Positions 47,383 to 56,838 are shown, counted from the first letter of the stretch. The stretch is 64,000 bases of DNA from Caulobacter vibrioides (GCA_001449105.1 LNIY01000073.1:1-64000); one strand, 5' to 3'. The notes: a model not told the origin generated them from the sequence alone. Numbers and translations: made by a program.

Positions 47383-48534
47383 ATGCGTATGACGAAGCTT
47401 GGACGATTTGGCGCCGGCGTGGCGTTCAGCCTGGCGCTTTTGGCGGGCGCGAGCCCGGTGTGGGCCGAGGTGTTCACCGTGGCCGTCGTGTCCGACACCC
47501 AGAACTATTCGGACGTCACGCTGCCCCAGCCGCGCGGCGCTCAGACCTTCGAGCAGCAGATGCGCTACCTCGTGGATACGCGGCAGGAGAAGAACACCGC
47601 CTTCGTCACCTTCGTCGGAGACATCGTCCAGCACGGCGACGGCCAGTTCCGCCGCGCCCGCGCGGGGGCCGAGGGGCAGTACGACCGCTTCGACACCCGC
47701 GAGGAGTGGGACATCGCCAATCGCGCGATCTCGATCCTGGGCGGCAGCGGCCTGCCGTTCGGCATGGTCCCGGGCAACCACGACTACGACAACTATTCCT
47801 GGTGGCCGGAAGGCGGGCCGGGCGCGTCCAAGCCCCTGGCCGGCGGCCGGGCCTGGAGCTTCTATTTCGGTCCGCAGTCGCGCCATTTCGCGGACAAGAC
47901 CTGGTACGGCGGCGCCTCGCCCAACGGCCTCAACAGCTTCCAGACCTTCACCGGCGGCGGAAAGCGGTTCCTGCACCTGTCGCTGGAGATGGAGCCGCCG
48001 CAGTCCGCGCTCGATTGGGCGCAGGGCGTGCTCGACGCCCATCCCGGCCTGCCGGTGATCGTCACGACCCACGAATGGCTGCAGCCGGGCAAGACCGAGC
48101 GTTCCAACGGTCAGGCCAGCTACTTCCCGGGCAGCGATCACCTGACGCCGGACCAGGTCTGGGACCGTTTCGTGCGCAAGAATCCGATGATCTTCATGGT
48201 GCTGTGCGGCCACAACTACACCTCGGCGGTCGAGGGCGTTTCCAACGGCCAGAACCTGCGGATCGACCGCAACGACGCCGGCCAGCCGGTCTACCAGGTG
48301 ATCCAGGACTACCAGGGCAACACCGTCGGTCCCGACGGCAAGGCCGGCACGGCCAACGGGGGCGCCGGCTGGCTGCGCTTCATGGCCTTCGACACCGACG
48401 CCAGGAAGATCCGGTTCTACACCTACTCGACCCTGCTCGACCGCCACGCGGGCCGCAACGGGGAGGCGACTTTCGGCGTCGCCCCGAACCTGTCGGAGTT
48501 CGAGCTGGATTTCCCGCCGCAGCTGACGAAATGA
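47383..48534 (+). CDS. Secreted calcineurin-like metallophosphoesterase
   Basis: About 383 residues; possible starts are GTG 47380, ATG 47383 and ATG 47389. Signal peptide about 1-28 (ends SPVWAE). Metal motifs in order: VSDTQNY, FVGDIVQHGD, PGNHDYD, VTTHEW and CGHNY. The last motif is normally GHxH, so the second His is replaced by Tyr, which may alter metal binding. A C-terminal beta-rich tail follows. It should hydrolyse phosphomono- or diesters outside the cytoplasm. It lies between two TBDR modules, and is flanked by terminators on both sides, so it is monocistronic. Confidence 0.88.
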   Translation: MRMTKLGRFGAGVAFSLALLAGASPVWAEVFTVAVVSDTQNYSDVTLPQPRGAQTFEQQMRYLVDTRQEKNTAFVTFVGDIVQHGDGQFRRARAGAEGQYDRFDTREEWDIANRAISILGGSGLPFGMVPGNHDYDNYSWWPEGGPGASKPLAGGRAWSFYFGPQSRHFADKTWYGGASPNGLNSFQTFTGGGKRFLHLSLEMEPPQSALDWAQGVLDAHPGLPVIVTTHEWLQPGKTERSNGQASYFPGSDHLTPDQVWDRFVRKNPMIFMVLCGHNYTSAVEGVSNGQNLRIDRNDAGQPVYQVIQDYQGNTVGPDGKAGTANGGAGWLRFMAFDTDARKIRFYTYSTLLDRHAGRNGEATFGVAPNLSEFELDFPPQLTK

Positions 48535-48548
48535 TCTGAAGACGCCCG

Positions 48549-48589
48549 CCCCGGGCCATGCCTCGCATGGCTCGGGGTGTGAATTTTTT
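48549..48589 (+). terminator. Rho-independent terminator after the metallophosphoesterase
   Basis: 12-bp stem CCCCGGGCCATG (48549-48560) with CATGGCTCGGGG (48566-48577; one mismatch position tolerated), followed by TGTGAATTTTTT. Confidence 0.82.
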
Positions 48590-48716
48590 GCGACCGGGCC
48601 TTTCACGCAAGGGCTTTGCGTTGCGTGGCCGTCGTCGGCCGATTGAATGCGAAAGGAAAGTGCGGCAGAGGACCAAACGTCCGGTTGTGAGCGTTTGCGT
48701 GCGAGGGAGGGCGAAG

Positions 48717-49307
48717 ATGGACGGCGCCAACAAGGCCTCGACCGTCGATGCGCCCGGTTCCGCGCCCAGCAGCGACCAGGGCGAGGTCGCCCGTATCGTC
48801 CAGGCGCATGCTGGCGATCTGCGGCGTTTTCTGGCCTCGCGAGTGCAGGATCCGTCGGAGCGCGACGAGATCCTTCAGGAAAGCTTCCTGCGCCTTACCG
48901 CCTATCGCTCCTCCACCGCGCTGGAGAACCCCAAGGCCTTCCTGTTCCGGATCGCCGAGAACCTGATGCGCGACCGCCGTCGCCGGGCCCGCACGCGCCA
49001 CCAGGACCGTCACGACCCGATCGAGGATCACGAACTCGCAGATCCCGGGCCGGAGCCGGACGTGGTCGTCCAGCATCGCGAGGCCCTGGCGCGGGCCCGC
49101 GCCGCAATCCTGGCGCTGGACGAGCCGATGCGGACGGCCTTCGTGATGAGCCGCTATCGCGAGATGAGCTACGCCGAGATCGCCGTCGCGATGAAGATTT
49201 CCGTCAAGACGGTGGAGAAGTATGTGTCCTTGGCTCTCGCCCAATTGCGACGGGCCGTAGGGTCGGATCGCTCCGATGCGTCCTTACGCGGAGAGGACCG
49301 ATCATGA
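48717..49307 (+). CDS. ECF sigma factor, FecI-like
   Basis: 196 residues from the ATG at 48717, preceded by GAGGGAGGGCGAAG; the frame opens at 48558 but the extension is unlikely to be coding. Region 2: DPSERDEILQESFLRLTAY and NPKAFLFRIAENLMRDRRRR. Region 4: LDEPMRTAFVMSRYREMSYAEIAVAM and ISVKTVEKYVSLALAQLRR. The stop overlaps the FecR start in ATGA. Partner receptor: the STN-TBDR at 50441. Confidence 0.92.
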   Translation: MDGANKASTVDAPGSAPSSDQGEVARIVQAHAGDLRRFLASRVQDPSERDEILQESFLRLTAYRSSTALENPKAFLFRIAENLMRDRRRRARTRHQDRHDPIEDHELADPGPEPDVVVQHREALARARAAILALDEPMRTAFVMSRYREMSYAEIAVAMKISVKTVEKYVSLALAQLRRAVGSDRSDASLRGEDRS

Positions 49308-50305
49308 CCGAGCACCGCTTCGATCGCAGGGCGACGCCCGCGGCCATCCAGGCCGCGGCGACCTGGTTCGCGCGCCTGCGCGGTCCCGAGGGGCGGCGGG
49401 TCCGGCCGGCCTATGCCCGCTGGCGGCTGCGCAACGCCGCCCGGGCGAAGGTCGCGGCCGAGATCGACGACGTCTGGGGTCTCGCGGGCGCGCTGGCCGA
49501 CGATCCGGCGATCCGCGAACTGGTCGACAATGCGCCGTCGGCGGCGCCGACCAGGTGTGGGCAGGGAGCGGCCTGGACGCGACGCGCCGCCGCCCTGGCG
49601 GTCTTCGTGCTGGCCGGCGCGGCCGGCGGCGGCCTCGCCCTGCATTTCGGGATCGGAGCGCCGGTCCGGTCCGAGGTCTACCAGACCGCTCAAGGCGAGC
49701 AGCGGTCGGTGACGCTCAGCGACGGCTCGACGATCCGGCTCGACACCGCCACCCGCCTGACCGTCGAGATGCGTTCGCGCCGGCGCGACATCCGCCTTGC
49801 GGCGGGGGGGGCGCGCTTCATCGCGGCGCGCGATCCGTCCCGTCCGTTCGTCGTCGAGGCCGGCCCGGCGCGGGTCGAGGCCCTCGGCACCGTCTTCGAC
49901 GTGCGCCTAGACGCCGGCGCGACCGCGGTGAACCTGTTCAAGGGCGCGGTCGAGGTGCGCAATACCGGGCAGGGTTCGGTGCGGCCCGTCCGCCTGGCGC
50001 CTGGCGACGGGGTAAGGGTCTCGGCCTCGGCGGCGCCGCTCGCCGTCGCCCGCTTCGATATCGACGGCGCCTGGGGTTGGTCGGACGGACGGCTGGTCTT
50101 CGCCGGCGCCTCGCTGGCCGACGTCGCCTCCGAGCTGAACCGCTACGGACCCGGCCGCATGGTCGTCACCGGCGCCGGCGGCCAGCGGTTCCGGGGCGAG
50201 CTGAAGGCCGGCGACGTCGACGGCGCGGCGGCGGTGCTGTCGGCCCTCTACGACCTGTCGGTGCGCCGCGCGCCCAACGGCGACGTGGTGCTGGCCCCGC
50301 GTTGA
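49304..50305 (+). CDS. FecR-family anti-sigma protein
   Basis: 333 residues from the ATG in the ATGA overlap with the sigma gene; the frame is open further upstream but in a non-coding frame of that gene. Cytoplasmic N-terminus, one hydrophobic segment at about 95-117 (AAALAVFVLAGAAGGGLAL), and the FecR domain (SVTLSDGSTIRLDTATRLTV, RPFVVEAG, VEALGTVFDVRL) with a C-terminal STN-like part (FAGASLADVASELNRYGPG). Coupled to the sigma gene and 135 bp ahead of its receptor. Confidence 0.92.
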   Translation: MTEHRFDRRATPAAIQAAATWFARLRGPEGRRVRPAYARWRLRNAARAKVAAEIDDVWGLAGALADDPAIRELVDNAPSAAPTRCGQGAAWTRRAAALAVFVLAGAAGGGLALHFGIGAPVRSEVYQTAQGEQRSVTLSDGSTIRLDTATRLTVEMRSRRRDIRLAAGGARFIAARDPSRPFVVEAGPARVEALGTVFDVRLDAGATAVNLFKGAVEVRNTGQGSVRPVRLAPGDGVRVSASAAPLAVARFDIDGAWGWSDGRLVFAGASLADVASELNRYGPGRMVVTGAGGQRFRGELKAGDVDGAAAVLSALYDLSVRRAPNGDVVLAPR

Positions 50306-50440
50306 AACCTCGTCCACGGCTTCGTCCGTGGACGGAAACGACGCAAAAACTTCACGCGGAAAACCATAGGGGGGCTTCCCCAGCCCACGTCCTTCAAGTG
50401 GGGCCGAGTGCGGTCCCGCTTCAGGTTCTTTGGGGGCTAC

Positions 50441-53400
50441 ATGACGGTTGGTAGGAAGCGGATCCGGGCCTTGCTGGGCGCGACCGCTGTTTATTTCGGA
50501 GCGGGCGTCGCGCTCGCCGCGGGGGTCGCGCCGGCGACCGCCTTCGCTCAGCAGACCCGGACGTTCGACATTCCCGCTCAGCCCCTGCCGGAGGCTCTGC
50601 AGACGTTCGGACGCCAGTCGGGCCTGCGCATCGCGGTCGACGACGGCCAGGTGGCCGGCCTGCGCTCGATCGCCGTTCGGGGCGCGATGACGCCCGAGGC
50701 GGCCCTGCGCCGTATGACCGTCGGCCTGGGCGTCGAGCACCAGTTCCTCGCCGACGGGGCCGTGGTCGTGCGCCGTTCGACCCGCATGACGCCGGTGGCG
50801 ACCCGTCGCCGCGTCTCCTACGTGCCGAACGAACCCAACGGCGATGCGTCCAACGGCTCGCCGGCGGCGCTGGAGGAGGTGGTCGTCACCGCCCGCCGCA
50901 TGGAAGAGCGCATCATCGACGTGCCGGTGTCGGTGTCGGCCTTCTCGGCCCAGCAATTGAACGACCTGAAGATCGAGGGCGGCTCGGAGCTGCTGCGCGG
51001 CGTGCCGAACGTGTCGTTCTCCAAGGACAACTTCACGGGCTACAATTTCGCTATCCGGGGCGTGGGCACCAAGGCCATGTCGGTCACCGCCGACCCGGCC
51101 GTGGCCATCAGCTTCAACAACACAGCCCTGCTGCGCAATCGCCTGTTCGAGCAGGAGTACTTCGACGTCCAGCGCGTCGAGGTGCTGCGCGGGCCGCAGG
51201 GCACGCTGTACGGCCGCAACGCCACCGCTGGCGTCGTCAACATGCTGCCCAGGCTGCCCGAGCTCGGCAAGTTCTCGGCCGAGGTCCAGGGCGAGGCCGG
51301 CAACTACGACACCCGCCGCGCGCGCGGCTTCGTCAATGTGCCGCTGGGCGAGACGTTCGCCCTGCGCTTCGGCGGCGCCCTGACCCAGCGCGACGGCTTC
51401 GACTTCAACACCACCACCGGCCAGAACGTGAACGGCCGCGACCTGTGGTCCACGCGCGTCGGCGCGCTGTGGAAGCCGAACGACCGCTTCACCGCCAACG
51501 TCCTGTGGGAGCACTTCAACGAGGACGACGATCGCTCGCGCACCGGCAAGCAGCTGTGCACGCGCGGCGCGCCGCCCAGCCAGATCCTCTGGACCGACCC
51601 CAGCGGCGCCTCGCGCACCTCGCCGGTGTTCACTCGCTGGACGATGGACAGCCTGACGCCCGGTTGCCAGAACAAGTCGCTCTACACTGAGGAGGCCTTC
51701 GGCACCCCCAACGGTCGCGGCATGCCGCTGGTCACGGGCCTGATCACCATCCTGCCGTTCACCACGAAGGGCGGCCCGGACAACGACACCTACCTGTTCC
51801 GCATGGGGATCGATCCGTTCGGCTCGGCCTCGGGCCGGCAGTCGACCGACCTGCGCGAGATCGCCACCTTCTACGATCCGAAGTTCAAGGCCGAGAACGA
51901 CGTCTTCCAGCTGAACCTCGAGTTCGCGCTGACGCCGCAGCTGACCCTGCATTCGCAGACGCTGTACATGGAAGACAGCTATTACGGTTCGCAGGACTTC
52001 TTTCGCTACGACCCCGCGCCGGGCCTGATCGCCAATCGCGAGGGGCGGGCCCTGAAGGCCGACTGGAGCGCCTGGCTGGGCACGCCGATCAACGGCGCCG
52101 GGACCTTCGTGGATCCGCAGCTCGGCACGCTGGACCGCCTGGCCGCGGTCGATATCAGCCAGTCCAAAAGCAGCCAGTACTCGCAGGAGTTTCGCCTGCA
52201 GTCGTCGTTCGACGGCCGCTTCAACTTCAACCTCGGCGCCAACTACCTGAAGTTCAAGACGCAGGAGGACTACTACATCTTCAGCAACGCGTTCACGATG
52301 ATCGCGGTGCAGCAGAACCTCAGCGCCAACTTCAATCCCGACTGCACGCCCAAGACCGCGACGGCCAAGCCGAACGCCTGCGTCTACATCGATCCCAATC
52401 CGATCGACAGCATCGACGGGCAGGGACACAACTACTATCGCAGCCTGGATCTGGCCCGCACCGAGTCCTGGGCCGTGTTCGGCGAGGGCTATCTCAAGCT
52501 GAGCGACAAGCTGCGGGTGACGGCGGGCCTGCGCTACACCGAAGACACCAAGAGCACGATCCCGGTGCCGACCCAGCTTCTGGCGGCCGACAGCTTCTGG
52601 GGCGGCGGCACGGTGGGCAAGGGCTATCCGCGCGGTCCCGAGCAGACCCAGAACTGGAGCGCGGTCACCGGCCGCCTGGCCGTCGACTACAAGCCCGACC
52701 TGTCGTTCACCGACGACACGCTGGTCTATGCGTCCTACTCGCGCGGCTACAAGGCCGGCGGCGGCAATCCGCCGGGGCCGGACTGGAACGAGGCCAATTC
52801 CAACTATCCGAAGCTGCCGCGCACCTTCGATCCCGAATACGTCGACTCCTTCGAACTGGGGACGAAGAACGCCCTGCAGGGCGGGCGGCTGATGCTGAAC
52901 GCCTCGGCGTTCTACTACGACTACAGGGACTACCAGGTCTCGCAGTTCATCGACCGCTCGATGCACACCGAGACCTTCGACGCCAAGGCCTGGGGCGTGG
53001 AGCTGGAAGCGGCCTGGACTCCGGTTCGCAACTTCCGCCTGGACGCCACCCTGGGCTGGCTGCAGACCCGCATCGCCGACGGCGAGACCTCGGTCGACGT
53101 GATGGACCGCCTTCAGGGCCGCACCGACTACACCGTCATGCGGCCGTGGCCGACCAGCCCGATGACCTGCATCGTGCCCAACGAGATCCTGGGTCGCTAC
53201 ATCCAGAACCTCGACGTAAAGCAGGCGGCCTCCAGCACCACCGGCCAGATATTCATCAAGATGATGTGCCCCGGGCCGACGGTGTTTCAGAACGGCTTCC
53301 TGCCGGGCAGCACCTGGAGCAACGCCTACAAGGACCAGTGGGGCCCTCTGGTCTACAACCCGCTGACCTATATCGATCCGGTCACCGGCGTTCACGCCAC

Positions 53401-53791
53401 CAACCAGGGGCGCGGCTTCTCGGCCGATCTCGGCGGCAACAGCCTGCCGAACGCGCCGGAGCTGACCTTCAATGTCGGCGCCCAGTACCGCATCAATCTG
53501 CCGGGCAGCTGGGACGTCACTCTGCGCGGCGACTACTATCGCCAGTCTGACAGCTTCGCCCGCGTCTACAACAGCGAATACGACCGCCTGAAGAGCTGGC
53601 AGAACGTCAACCTGTCGGCGACGGTGGTCAATCGCGAGCACGATCTGGCGCTGCAGGTCTACGTCAAGAACGTGCTGAACGACACGCCGATCACCGACGC
53701 CTACACCGGCCCGGACGAGCTCGGCAACTTCACCAACGTCTTCACGCTGGACCCCCGCATCATCGGGGTCTCGGTGCGCAAGAGCTTCTGA
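50441..53791 (+). CDS. TonB-dependent receptor with STN domain
   Basis: About 1116 residues from the ATG at 50441; a GTG at 50408 is possible. Signal peptide about 1-38 (ends PATAFAQ). STN domain about 39-115 (TRTFDIPAQPLPEALQTFGRQ). TonB box EEVVVTARRMEER near 146. Plug with IIDVPVSVSAFSAQQL, YNFAIRGVGTKAM and VQRVEVLRGPQGTLYGRNATAGVVNMLP. The long barrel ends in GVSVRKSF. Third gene of a sigma, FecR, receptor module. The length partly reflects long extracellular loops. Ligand unknown. Confidence 0.93.
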   Translation: MTVGRKRIRALLGATAVYFGAGVALAAGVAPATAFAQQTRTFDIPAQPLPEALQTFGRQSGLRIAVDDGQVAGLRSIAVRGAMTPEAALRRMTVGLGVEHQFLADGAVVVRRSTRMTPVATRRRVSYVPNEPNGDASNGSPAALEEVVVTARRMEERIIDVPVSVSAFSAQQLNDLKIEGGSELLRGVPNVSFSKDNFTGYNFAIRGVGTKAMSVTADPAVAISFNNTALLRNRLFEQEYFDVQRVEVLRGPQGTLYGRNATAGVVNMLPRLPELGKFSAEVQGEAGNYDTRRARGFVNVPLGETFALRFGGALTQRDGFDFNTTTGQNVNGRDLWSTRVGALWKPNDRFTANVLWEHFNEDDDRSRTGKQLCTRGAPPSQILWTDPSGASRTSPVFTRWTMDSLTPGCQNKSLYTEEAFGTPNGRGMPLVTGLITILPFTTKGGPDNDTYLFRMGIDPFGSASGRQSTDLREIATFYDPKFKAENDVFQLNLEFALTPQLTLHSQTLYMEDSYYGSQDFFRYDPAPGLIANREGRALKADWSAWLGTPINGAGTFVDPQLGTLDRLAAVDISQSKSSQYSQEFRLQSSFDGRFNFNLGANYLKFKTQEDYYIFSNAFTMIAVQQNLSANFNPDCTPKTATAKPNACVYIDPNPIDSIDGQGHNYYRSLDLARTESWAVFGEGYLKLSDKLRVTAGLRYTEDTKSTIPVPTQLLAADSFWGGGTVGKGYPRGPEQTQNWSAVTGRLAVDYKPDLSFTDDTLVYASYSRGYKAGGGNPPGPDWNEANSNYPKLPRTFDPEYVDSFELGTKNALQGGRLMLNASAFYYDYRDYQVSQFIDRSMHTETFDAKAWGVELEAAWTPVRNFRLDATLGWLQTRIADGETSVDVMDRLQGRTDYTVMRPWPTSPMTCIVPNEILGRYIQNLDVKQAASSTTGQIFIKMMCPGPTVFQNGFLPGSTWSNAYKDQWGPLVYNPLTYIDPVTGVHATNQGRGFSADLGGNSLPNAPELTFNVGAQYRINLPGSWDVTLRGDYYRQSDSFARVYNSEYDRLKSWQNVNLSATVVNREHDLALQVYVKNVLNDTPITDAYTGPDELGNFTNVFTLDPRIIGVSVRKSF

Positions 53792-53801
53792 CGGCCGCCC
53801 C

Positions 53802-53834
53802 GGACGCCGCGTTCGCGCGGCGTCCGCCTCTTTT
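53802..53834 (+). terminator. Rho-independent terminator after TBDR 50441-53791
   Basis: Perfect 10-bp stem GGACGCCGCG (53802-53811) with CGCGGCGTCC (53816-53825), TTCG tetraloop, then GCCTCTTTT. Very stable tetraloop hairpin. Confidence 0.9.
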
Positions 53835-54189
53835 ACTCGTCCGGACGAGGACGCCCGCGATGCAGAGCCTTCCGACGATCGCCCCGACCGTTTCGCCGAG
53901 GTGGATCCGCCGGTAGTCGCCGGTTGGTCGCTGCAACGCCGGTCGGCGTAATTGTTAAAAGTAACTTGTCGCGATGAATTGAAGTTCTGTGCTTTTGGCG
54001 CAGGGCGTGATTGCTATTGGCAGTGCTTTTTTCGCGTTCTGCAAGTAAAATTAATTATGATGAAAATATAAATTTCGACGAATTGGTTCAATGAATCCAT
54101 TTTGTCAAAAACGACGACTACAGTTCACCTGCTGGTAGAGGAAACACCTTTTACAGCGTTCGCTTTCACATCATGTAAGGAATGAGATT
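53835..54189 (+). promoter_or_regulatory. AT-rich intergenic region ahead of the PraB-like gene
   Basis: About 355 bp without a supported gene. From about 53950 to 54180 it is strikingly AT-rich (for example AAAATTAATTATGATGAAAA), against a GC-rich background. It ends with AAGGAATGAG, a good ribosome site for the gene at 54190. Probably a strong or silenced promoter region. Confidence 0.5.
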
Positions 54190-54657
54190 ATGAAACTTCT
54201 CGCCAAGACTGTGATCAGCGCTATCGCCGCCCTGGGCCTGGCTTCGGCCGCTTCGGCCGCCACCGTCTCGCCGACCGGCCCGGTCGTCGTTTCGGGTCAA
54301 CTGAACCAGTCGCTCGCCGGCGGTCAGTTCCTGACCGTCTGCAACGTCGTCTTCCAAGGCGTCGCCGACTCCACCGGTCTGACCCTGACCTCCTACACGG
54401 GCACGAACGTCAACGGCGGCGACCTGGCCTGCGACGACTCGCTGGTCTTCCCGATCCGCGTCGACGCCGTGTCGCCCACGCAGCTGAACGTCCAGTCGCT
54501 GGTCGTCAGCACCCGCTTCGGCGACTGCGCCAACACCAACATCCCGGTGACCTTCGCCAACTCGTCGGTGACCTTCCCGGTCGGCACGACCCTGGGCGGC
54601 GGCGTGTGCGAGCTGAACGGTACGCTGGCCGTTTCGCCGTCGATCACCATCAACTGA
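54190..54657 (+). CDS. Secreted PraB-like protein
   Basis: 155 residues. Signal peptide about 1-23 (ends AASAA). The mature part is a small beta-rich protein with four cysteines (51, 81, 113, 140), able to form two disulphides, and repeated Thr/Ser/Val strands such as TGLTLTSYTGTNV and TLGGGVCELNGTLAVSPSITI. The overall pattern resembles the PraA/PraB 'protein activator of alkane oxidation' family from pseudomonads, in which members are secreted, surface-active proteins. That assignment is from memory of the family and moderately sure. It is preceded by a strong ribosome site and an AT-rich promoter region, suggesting high expression. The next frame downstream continues in phase after its TGA. 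Confidence 0.65.
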   Translation: MKLLAKTVISAIAALGLASAASAATVSPTGPVVVSGQLNQSLAGGQFLTVCNVVFQGVADSTGLTLTSYTGTNVNGGDLACDDSLVFPIRVDAVSPTQLNVQSLVVSTRFGDCANTNIPVTFANSSVTFPVGTTLGGGVCELNGTLAVSPSITIN

Positions 54658-54714
54658 TCCGGCGCGAGGGCGTCGGGGGCGGTCTCCGCCTCCGGCGCCT
54701 TCGTCTTCGCGCCG

Positions 54715-56757
54715 ATGCCCTGGCTGCATTCCGACGAGGCTACGGCGCCCACGCCGGTGGCCGGCGTCGAGGTCGTCGCCCGTCGCGGCGCGGCGAAAGC
54801 GCCGCCCGAGACCGAGCTGGGCGAGGCTCAGATCGACGCCTTGGACGCCTACGACATCGGCGAGGCGATCGATCGGATCGCCGCCGTCCATGCCTTGGGG
54901 CAGGGCCCCGTCGTCATCGTCAACGGCCGGCGGGTGCTGAACGCCGCCGACTACATGGGTTTTCCGCCCGACGCGCTGGACCGCGTCGAAGTGCTGCGGC
55001 CCGAGGCGGCAGGCCTCTACGGCGCCGATCCGTCGCGGCGGGTGCTCAATCTCGTTCTCAAGCGCCGGTTCGGCAGCCGCGACGTCCGTCTCAGCGAGGC
55101 GCGTCCCACCGACGGCGGTCGCTCGGTCCTGGCCGCCGACGCCCGCCGCGCCTTGATCGCCGGCGACGACACCCGCCAGTTCGGCGCCCGCGTCTCCCGA
55201 GAGACCGCACTGCGGGCCGGCGAGCGCGACGCCTACCGCCGCGACCATCCGGGCGCCGACGCGATCACCCTGCGACCGGCCGGCCGGGCGTTCGGTGCGA
55301 ACCTGTCCTTCAACCAGGCCATCGGCGACTGGACGACCTCGCTGGGCGTCAACGGCCGCGCCCAGACGGACCGCTCGACCTCGCGGCGGCAGGAGGCGCT
55401 GATCGATTCTCGCCGGCGCCTGCGCAGCCTGGCGCTGACGGTCGGCGCGGGCGGCGAGCTGGCCGGCTGGTCGGTGCGCCTCGGCGTCGACGGTCAGTTG
55501 TCCGACGCGGTGCTGAGCGGGGTTTCCGAGACCGCCTCGACCAGCCGCTCGATCGCCGCCACCCTCGGCGCGGACCGTCGGGTGCTGACCCTGCCGGCCG
55601 GACCGATGCTGGCCAACCTGTCGGGTCGGATGTCGCGCACCGGGTCCACGGTCGAGGCGGGCGGGGTCGAGACCCGGCGCACCGGCGATACGGCCGATCT
55701 CCGTGTCAGCCTAGCCGCGCCGCTGGCGCGGGCTTCGCCGGATACGTGGTTGGGGGACGTGGTCCTGAGCCTGGGGGCGAGCCTGCGCCGCGCCAGCGGG
55801 ACGGCCGGCGGGACAGGCATGAGCGCCGGCCTTTCCTGGACGCCGCTGCCGAAGCTGCGGTTCAACGGCGCCTGGTCGCGGGCCGCCGACAACCCGACCA
55901 ACGCCCAGCGCTTCGACCCCGTGGTGCTCGGCGAGCCGACCGTGGTCTTCGACTTCCGAAAAGGCCAGGCGGTCGAGATCCTGCCGATCCTGGGCGGCAA
56001 TCCGGCGCTGGGCCCGCAGGAGACCGACCGGGTCTCGCTCGGCGCTTCGGCCGGCCCGGTTACGCCCTGGACCCTGTCGGCGGGCGTCGCCTTCGAGGCG
56101 GCGAGCGTCACCGACGGCGTCGGCGCCTTGCCCGCGCCGACGCTCGCGGTGGAGGCCGCCTTTCCCGAACGCTTCCAGCGGGACGGGGAGGGGCGGCTCG
56201 TCGGTCTTGACCAGCGGCCGATCAACATCCGCTCGGACCGATCCCGCCTGCTGTCGTCCAATCTCGGCTTCGGGCCGCCGCTGCGCGACGGCAGCTCGCT
56301 CCGGGTATCGCTGACCCACACCTGGCGGCTTGAGAGCGCCACCGTCATTCGCGAGGGCCTGCCGAGGATGGACCGCCTGGCTGGCGACGGCGGCGGCGTG
56401 TCGCGCCACGAACTGGCGGCCATGCTGGACGGAAGGCGGGGACGCTGGTCGGCCAACCTCACCGGTCGCTGGCGACAGGGCTATCGGATCCGTCGGGATG
56501 TGGGACGGGACGGTCCCGACGACCTGCGGCTGTCGGATTTCGCCAGCCTTGACCTGAAGCTCGGACTGTTGATGCGCCTGCCCGAACGCGGAGACGGGCG
56601 GCGCGCCGACGCCCGGATCTCCCTGGAGATCGAGAACCTGTTCGACGCCCGCCCGGGCGCGCGGCTGGGCGGCGGCGGAGCCGCGCCGGGCTATGGCCGG
56701 GACGACCAGGATCCGCTGGGACGGGTCGTGCGGCTAACGCTCGCCGGCCGGTTCTAG
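54715..56757 (+). CDS. TonB-dependent receptor-like outer-membrane protein lacking a signal peptide
   Basis: 680 residues from the only ATG available. The plug-like part has a weak TonB box (VAGVEVVARRG), DIGEAIDRIAAVHALGQGPVVIVNGRRVLN and DRVEVLRPEAAGLYGADPSRRVLNLVLKRRF; the rest is strand-rich and ends in LTLAGRF, as expected for a barrel. No signal peptide or ribosome site precedes the ATG. The frame is open back to the TGA of the PraB-like gene and that stretch is hydrophobic (GAVSASGAFVFAP) but holds no start codon. It may be a decayed receptor, use an unrecognised start, or depend on read-through. No sigma/FecR pair lies upstream. Confidence 0.7.
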   Translation: MPWLHSDEATAPTPVAGVEVVARRGAAKAPPETELGEAQIDALDAYDIGEAIDRIAAVHALGQGPVVIVNGRRVLNAADYMGFPPDALDRVEVLRPEAAGLYGADPSRRVLNLVLKRRFGSRDVRLSEARPTDGGRSVLAADARRALIAGDDTRQFGARVSRETALRAGERDAYRRDHPGADAITLRPAGRAFGANLSFNQAIGDWTTSLGVNGRAQTDRSTSRRQEALIDSRRRLRSLALTVGAGGELAGWSVRLGVDGQLSDAVLSGVSETASTSRSIAATLGADRRVLTLPAGPMLANLSGRMSRTGSTVEAGGVETRRTGDTADLRVSLAAPLARASPDTWLGDVVLSLGASLRRASGTAGGTGMSAGLSWTPLPKLRFNGAWSRAADNPTNAQRFDPVVLGEPTVVFDFRKGQAVEILPILGGNPALGPQETDRVSLGASAGPVTPWTLSAGVAFEAASVTDGVGALPAPTLAVEAAFPERFQRDGEGRLVGLDQRPINIRSDRSRLLSSNLGFGPPLRDGSSLRVSLTHTWRLESATVIREGLPRMDRLAGDGGGVSRHELAAMLDGRRGRWSANLTGRWRQGYRIRRDVGRDGPDDLRLSDFASLDLKLGLLMRLPERGDGRRADARISLEIENLFDARPGARLGGGGAAPGYGRDDQDPLGRVVRLTLAGRF

Positions 56758-56819
56758 GGGCGGCCCGCAGCGGTCGGCCGGTCGCGCCGCCATCAAACCG
56801 ACACCAAACCTAATCCGAT

Positions 56820-56838
56820 CCGTCACGAGGCGCTCCTA
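56820..56838 (+). promoter_or_regulatory. Shared promoter motif CCGTCAC-N4-CGCTCCTA
   Basis: CCGTCAC (56820-56826), GAGG, CGCTCCTA (56831-56838), ending 31 bp before the sigma gene start. Matches the motif at 47335-47353 at all 15 fixed positions. Confidence 0.4.

Noticed and set aside
49907-53641. 1244-codon frame antisense to the TBDR at 50441-53791
   Set aside because: Longest frame on the minus strand but with mirror-type composition, and it spans the FecR/TBDR boundary, which a real gene would not be expected to do.
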